Shown here: positions 60,214-64,000 of the stretch, one piece after another
How positions within the stretch are numbered: the stretch's first letter is position 1
Layout: each line of letters starts with the position of its first letter
Source of the DNA: Saccharomycopsis crataegensis
Taxonomy: Eukaryota; Ascomycota; Saccharomycetes; Ascoideales; Saccharomycopsidaceae
Direction: 5' to 3'
Assembly (NCBI RefSeq): GCF_037102585.1
Contig: NW_027043831.1
Span: 62,001-126,000, forward strand
DNA length: 64,000 nucleotides
Program-made: the position numbers and the translations under genes
The notes under the pieces: generated by a model
The model's input: only the letters and a program-made list of their open reading frames with translations
Told to the model about the DNA's origin: nothing
Database searches by the model: none

Positions 60214-60465
60214 TTTGCCAGGCTTTCAAAATATATAGTGATTAATATTTTTTAGCGTCGGGGAAAGAATAATAATAATATAATTTCACTTATGAAAACT
60301 TCAGCAGCACCGAATTATCATCCAAACACCAGGCCGCATGAAAAATTGGAAAATTTGGGGGCAGAGAAAAAAATGGTGATTATTATCATCTATCACTTTC
60401 CTAGAGACTTATTTGCATTTATTTTATACATCAAATAAAAGCAAGAACAATATAAATCTTTGAAA

Positions 60466-60870
60466 ATGTTGACCACATTCTTCAAGAGATATGCCAGTGG
60501 TCTTGCGGTTTCTTGTGTGAGAACCACCGCCGCCACTTCTAGACTTTTCACTGCTGGTTTGGTGAATAGAAGAAACTTGGGTTACTACCAAAGTACCAAC
60601 ACTATGTCATCTCAAATTGTTCCACCATTCATGATGATGATGATGAACACAGAAACTAATTCTCAACTGGTAAAAACCCCAATAATGGAAATCATCACCA
60701 ATAACCACAACATCACAAATGGCGTCAGTATCGATGGGATAATAACGAGTGAAGAAACAATGAGAGCCGATTCGGTCATGAGAAAAAGAAGAAAGAAGAT
60801 GAAGAAGCACAAGTTGAGAAAGAGAAGAAAAGCACAAAGAGCATTGAAGAGAAAGTTGGCCCAAGGATGA
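60466..60870 (+). CDS. COX24: Mitochondrial ribosomal protein mS38 (Cox24/Qri5)
   Basis: This 134-residue protein has an Arg/Ser presequence-like N-terminus (MLTTFFKRYASGLAVSCVRT), a Met-rich middle (MMMMMN) and the conserved C-terminus ADSVMRKRRKKMKKHKLRKR, characteristic of mS38/AURKAIP1. In yeast, Cox24 is a 37S mitoribosomal subunit needed for processing and translation of COX1 mRNA. The ATG at 60466 is the first; a TTG two codons earlier is not used. It forms part of the COQ9-YKE2-COX24 group that is also linked in S. cerevisiae. Confidence 0.92.
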   Translation: MLTTFFKRYASGLAVSCVRTTAATSRLFTAGLVNRRNLGYYQSTNTMSSQIVPPFMMMMMNTETNSQLVKTPIMEIITNNHNITNGVSIDGIITSEETMRADSVMRKRRKKMKKHKLRKRRKAQRALKRKLAQG

Positions 60871-61156
60871 GGCTTTTGGTCAAGGAGAAAGTTTTACCAG
60901 GAGAGAAGGTTCTGGCTATTTTTGCCTTTTTTTGTTTTTGCCAACTGATAATTGAGCATTGTTGACTCAGGATGTGGCTGAGAAAAAAAAAAAAACTATA
61001 TTCAAAATAAGGGTCAAATATCAAAAGGTCTAGAGGGAGAAAAAGGACTCTATTTTCTCTTTTATTTGATCTAGTAAATCTTAGAATTTTGATTATGAAA
61101 ATTCATAAATAAAAGCCATGTACATATATAAACAATAAAAATAAATTTACGATTCC

Positions 61157-61195
<39 letters not shown>

Positions 61196-61384
61196 GTTTT
61201 CTGTTGCCATTTATTGAACCAATAAAGTCATGAGTGTAGGTTTAGAATATCTTATGATGGGGAGAGGAGGGAGGTCTGTCGCAACCTTTGAGATGCGCAA
61301 AAATTTCAATCCAAATTAAATGAAAACCAGAATTACCCATCCTCAAACATTTACAACAACCGCAATCTCTTTCACCAATTAATA
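60871..61384. other. Intergenic region with (TTA)n microsatellite
   Basis: This 514-bp stretch contains a (TTA) microsatellite of about 12 units at 61160-61194 and the MHF2 upstream DNA. No gene is seen. Confidence 0.55.
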
Positions 61385-61705
61385 ATGAACACCCCAGAAG
61401 TCGATTTCAAAAACCAGACAATTGCTAGAATATTCAATACCTTGGTATTTCAAAAGCAGCAGCTAGCGGGAAGTGACAGCAACACCAGCAAAAACAAAAA
61501 GAGTAACAGTAACGTCAGGATCACCAAGAACACCGTCCACTTAGTCAATGAGTATCTCAAGATCTTTGCCACTGAAGCAATCCTTCGATCAAAGGAACAA
61601 AAGGACCAAAAGGACCAAGAGGAAGGCCAGTTTGAAGATGTCGAACAAATATTAGACGTGCAAGACTTGGAAGCGGTGGCTGGTTTATTGGTATTGGATT
61701 TTTGA
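61385..61705 (+). CDS. MHF2: Histone-fold protein Mhf2 (CENP-X)
   Basis: This 106-residue protein has a C-terminal half that matches CENP-X: RITKNTVHLVNEYLKIFATE followed by AILRSKEQ, and ending ILDVQDLEAVAGLLVLDF. This histone fold pairs with Mhf1 (CENP-S), forms a tetramer that binds DNA, and works with the FANCM helicase Mph1 in fork repair and with the kinetochore. The N-terminal 45 residues form a Lys/Ser-rich extension with the start of the first helix at VDFKNQTIARIFNTL. The length is slightly above S. cerevisiae Mhf2 (80). Confidence 0.88.
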   Translation: MNTPEVDFKNQTIARIFNTLVFQKQQLAGSDSNTSKNKKSNSNVRITKNTVHLVNEYLKIFATEAILRSKEQKDQKDQEEGQFEDVEQILDVQDLEAVAGLLVLDF

Positions 61706-62253
61706 TTTGATTGAATCTTTGAATACGTTTTACATTTTTATATTTTCTAGTGGGTTTCAGCTTAATTTTGGTTTGACATTATTCTCTTTTTAGTTTCTTT
61801 TTTTTTTTTTTTTACTATTCTTTTCTTTTCTTTTCACTTTCTCTTTGGCGTTTATTCAAGGATTTGACGCGGGATACTCCAATACCTTGAAACCACTAAC
61901 TATCATCACTATTACTGCGGCAATCACTAATATTTGTGTATTATCATTGAACAATTTAGTACTGTAAAGATGATCTAAGACCAAGTAAAATGAATAAAAT
62001 CAAGAAATAAAACCAAGAAATGAAAAATTACACCGCTAACAAGAAAAAGAAAAAGATAATAATAGTAATAAAAAGAGTCGTTATAACTAGATAATTCATC
62101 TAGCCAATGTATTTGTTGTTGCTTTTAGTTTTCCGAAACCAAAGAAAACATCAACATGTGAAAATTCATGATTATCCTTTGAAATAGTGATAATTATAGT
62201 AATAAAAATCTCTCCATCACCTCCAACAATTGTTGAAAAAGAATCATCCCCAC
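61706..62253. other. Convergent intergenic region
   Basis: This 548-bp stretch between MHF2 and the leftward PAR32-like gene contains T and A/AT-rich runs. No gene is seen. Confidence 0.5.
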
Positions 62254-62661
62254 TCACTTGAAGAACTTCATAACTTTTTCAAAAAAACTCTTAGATTCTT
62301 CACCCTCTAGGTTTTTCTGGGCAGAATCATGAGATTTGATATTCCTGATTTGGTTTCCAAACCCTCCTCTGCCTATACTCTTAACTGAATTCAACACTGG
62401 CATTTCTTCGTAATGGAAGCTCCCGTGTCTACTGCCAGAACCTAGCTCATCAACTTCTGACGGCTTATTGTCTCTTATATTACCATAACCGCCTCGCGAG
62501 ATCGAGAACTTCTTTTGGTCTGGAGGAAGGGCATGACCAGCCGACGATACTGGAATTAATTTTGGAGAGTGGTCTGCTGGGTCGGTTTTGAACATGTTGC
62601 CACCACCGCCTCTGCCGATGGACCTGTAAGTGGGGGTTTCTTCTTTAGGGGGGTTTGTCAT
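62254..62661 (-). CDS. Par32-like protein (DUF3602 repeats)
   Basis: From the ATG at 62661 this gives 135 residues with three copies of the SxGRGGxGN repeat: SIGRGGGGN (14-22), SISRGGYGN (53-61) and SIGRGGFGN (95-103). These mark the DUF3602 family, whose S. cerevisiae member Par32 is phosphorylated after rapamycin and inhibits the ammonium transporters Mep1 and Mep3. An upstream extension (48 codons) opens only with GTG and is hydrophobic, so I exclude it. The C-terminus ESKSFFEKVMKFFK is an amphipathic helix. It is shorter than Par32 (295). Confidence 0.75.
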   Translation of the reverse strand: MTNPPKEETPTYRSIGRGGGGNMFKTDPADHSPKLIPVSSAGHALPPDQKKFSISRGGYGNIRDNKPSEVDELGSGSRHGSFHYEEMPVLNSVKSIGRGGFGNQIRNIKSHDSAQKNLEGEESKSFFEKVMKFFK

Positions 62662-63176
62662 TTTTCTTTTATTGTCTGAGTAATTGTACTGGTTATTTTG
62701 CTGTCTCTTTGAAAAAGAAGAAGAAAAGTAAGAAGCGTGTAGTAGAAGAACCACACAAATCATAATACACAGAAATAGTCCGGGGTCATCCCCCACACGT
62801 GACACACATCACAAACACACACAGGAGCAACGTTAAACCACCACCAGAGTCTGTTAAAACACGTTATTTATATTTATATAGTGACAGACTGTTTCCAGGT
62901 AACACTATAACTAAAAATATATTAAATATTCCCTCAAGTTATGCTCCCAAAAACCCCAATTATTATTCTGGTGTGAATAAACATGACGTCCCACCATTAT
63001 GGCACACATCGCCATCGTCCCCCCGGGTAAATTCACAGAAAAATTTTTTTTTTTTTTTTTTTTTTCTTCATCTCATCTGTGTGGGAAGAGTTTATCCATT
63101 ATCGTTTTTCTGGTAAATCACCATTATCATATTGCTTTTTTTTTTTTTTTCATTTTACCTTAATATCTAAGCACCA
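62662..63176. other. Divergent region between the PAR32-like gene and PWP1
   Basis: This 515-bp stretch has a CACGTG at 62796-62801 (135 bp upstream of the PAR32-like ATG) and two T-runs (63043-63065, 63137-63150) before PWP1. A 105-codon frame in it is AT-rich without family features. No gene is seen. Confidence 0.5.
62796..62801. promoter_or_regulatory. CACGTG E-box upstream of PAR32-like gene
   Basis: A CACGTG palindrome in the sequence CCACACGTGACACAC lies 135 bp upstream of the ATG. It is another of four promoter regions in this window with an E-box. Confidence 0.35.
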
Positions 63177-64000
63177 ATGATCTCTGCCAATTGTTGGGTT
63201 CCAAGAGGTTTTGCCTCAGAATTTCCTGAGAAGTACGAGTTGGACGATGAAGAAATCGAACGTATCAATCAAATGGCCCAATTACAACTAGAAGACGCCC
63301 AACAAGATTTGGAAGACGCTACCGAAGAAAACGCTGACTCTGATGCCCCATCTAAGGCCGCCGAAGCCTCCAAAGCATTGAAATCTCAAGTTGATATCGA
63401 TGACGACTTGAAAGAATACGATTTTGAACATTACGACGATGATGAAAAAGACGAAGAAGGTCAAAAAGTTTCATTTATTCCAGGGTTATCCACCGCCCGT
63501 TTTGTTCAAGAAGACGAAGGAGCAGACCCATACTTGTCATTACCTACCGACGTAGACCAAAATGAAGATAAGCGTGATTTGCAAATATACCCAACCGATA
63601 ATTTGATCTTATCTGGTCGTACCGAAGATGACGTCTCATACTTGGACGTTTACGTTTATGACGATGGTGCTGGGGCTCCAGAAGGTGCCGAAGAAGATGA
63701 CAAGGACAAGTTGGATCCTGATGTGGAAAATGGAATGGTTAGAGAAAGCAATTTATATGTCCATCATGATTTGATGTTGCCTTCATTCCCATTGTGTACC
63801 GAGTGGTTGAACTTTAGACCAAATGGTACTAACGACAACAATAACATTGGTAATTTCGCGGCCATTGGGACTTTTGACCCACAAATCGAAATCTGGAACT
63901 TGGATTCCATAGACAGAGCGTTCCCAGATGCAATTTTGGGTGATCATCTGACATTAGATGGTTCTCTTTTGAAGAAAAATAAGAAGAAGGGTAAGAAGAG
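63177..64000 (+). CDS. PWP1: WD40 ribosome-biogenesis protein Pwp1, 5' part, cut by window edge
   Basis: The frame starts at an ATG at 63177 and is open for 274 codons to the window end. It opens MISANCWVPRGFASEFPEKY, the Pwp1 signature, and contains IDDDLKEYDFEHYDDD, DNLILSGRTEDDVSYLDVYV and FAAIGTFDPQIEIWNLDSID, the first WD40-like blade. Pwp1 is a nucleolar WD40 protein needed for 60S subunit assembly and 25S rRNA processing. It has an acidic insert in the N-terminal part. The remaining WD repeats and stop are beyond the window. In S. cerevisiae PWP1 is close to COQ9, YKE2 and QRI5, as here. Confidence 0.93.
   Translation, partial: MISANCWVPRGFASEFPEKYELDDEEIERINQMAQLQLEDAQQDLEDATEENADSDAPSKAAEASKALKSQVDIDDDLKEYDFEHYDDDEKDEEGQKVSFIPGLSTARFVQEDEGADPYLSLPTDVDQNEDKRDLQIYPTDNLILSGRTEDDVSYLDVYVYDDGAGAPEGAEEDDKDKLDPDVENGMVRESNLYVHHDLMLPSFPLCTEWLNFRPNGTNDNNNIGNFAAIGTFDPQIEIWNLDSIDRAFPDAILGDHLTLDGSLLKKNKKKGKK

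Noticed and set aside
62662-62805. 48-codon N-terminal extension of the PAR32-like protein
   Set aside because: It opens with GTG, is hydrophobic and would precede the first repeat of a family that normally starts close to the repeats.
1-64000. CRISPR array or bacterial-type operon
   Set aside because: No spaced direct repeats of that kind were seen and all recognisable genes are eukaryotic.

Overview
This is a gene-dense stretch of nuclear chromosome from an ascomycete budding yeast (Saccharomycotina). Nearly every long frame matches a yeast family: DCD1, PSD1, SSD1, SPC34, DDL1, HIS3, MRP51, MRM1, ATM1, ELP6, INA17, CDT1, a dithiol glutaredoxin, SKI6, SAS3, a SUN-family protein, APL5, EXO1, GLO2, CUE5, COQ9, YKE2, COX24, MHF2 and PWP1. 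Introns are few and have a yeast-type branch point (TACTGAC, TATTAAC or ATTAAC) only about 10 nt before the AG. Intergenic DNA is AT-rich with long poly-T runs. Both tRNA genes carry very short introns. The species cannot be named from sequence alone. CTG codons are rare and do not settle whether the standard code or a CUG-reassigned code is used.

Layout: 1-16 kb holds DCD1 (cut by the left edge) divergent from PSD1, spliced SSD1, then leftward SPC34, DDL1 and a PQ-loop membrane protein, a 2-kb intergenic region with a heat-shock-type promoter, and a phospho-site-rich protein of unknown function. 16-28 kb is rich in mitochondrial genes (MRP51, MRM1, ATM1, a P-loop membrane protein, INA17) with HIS3, ELP6 and one unknown gene. 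28-34 kb has an unknown acidic nuclear-looking protein, the replication licensing factor CDT1, a glutaredoxin and the exosome subunit SKI6. 34-36 kb holds copia-type LTR remnants with half-tRNA primer sites, just upstream of an intron-containing tRNA-Met. 36-47 kb has SAS3, a SUN-family wall protein, a decayed gag-like relic, APL5 and EXO1. 47-55 kb has another copy of the same LTR repeat, an intron-containing tRNA-Lys, GLO2 with a newly inferred 5' exon, an F-box protein, an interrupted small frame, a small secreted protein and CUE5. 55-64 kb holds a large unassigned mitochondrial protein, COQ9, spliced YKE2, COX24, MHF2, a PAR32-like protein and the start of PWP1.

Genes are transcribed singly, in convergent or divergent pairs. 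Functional groupings are loose: mitochondrial biogenesis (PSD1, MRP51, MRM1, ATM1, INA17, COQ9, COX24), genome maintenance (DCD1, CDT1, EXO1, MHF2, SPC34, SAS3) and RNA biology (SSD1, SKI6, PWP1). Several neighbourhoods (HIS3-MRM1, COQ9-YKE2-COX24-PWP1, EXO1-GLO-CUE5) recall linkage in Saccharomyces cerevisiae. The most interesting new reading is at GLO2, where a 63-nt intron would join a mitochondrial-presequence exon to the cytosolic glyoxalase II frame, so that splicing could decide the enzyme's location.
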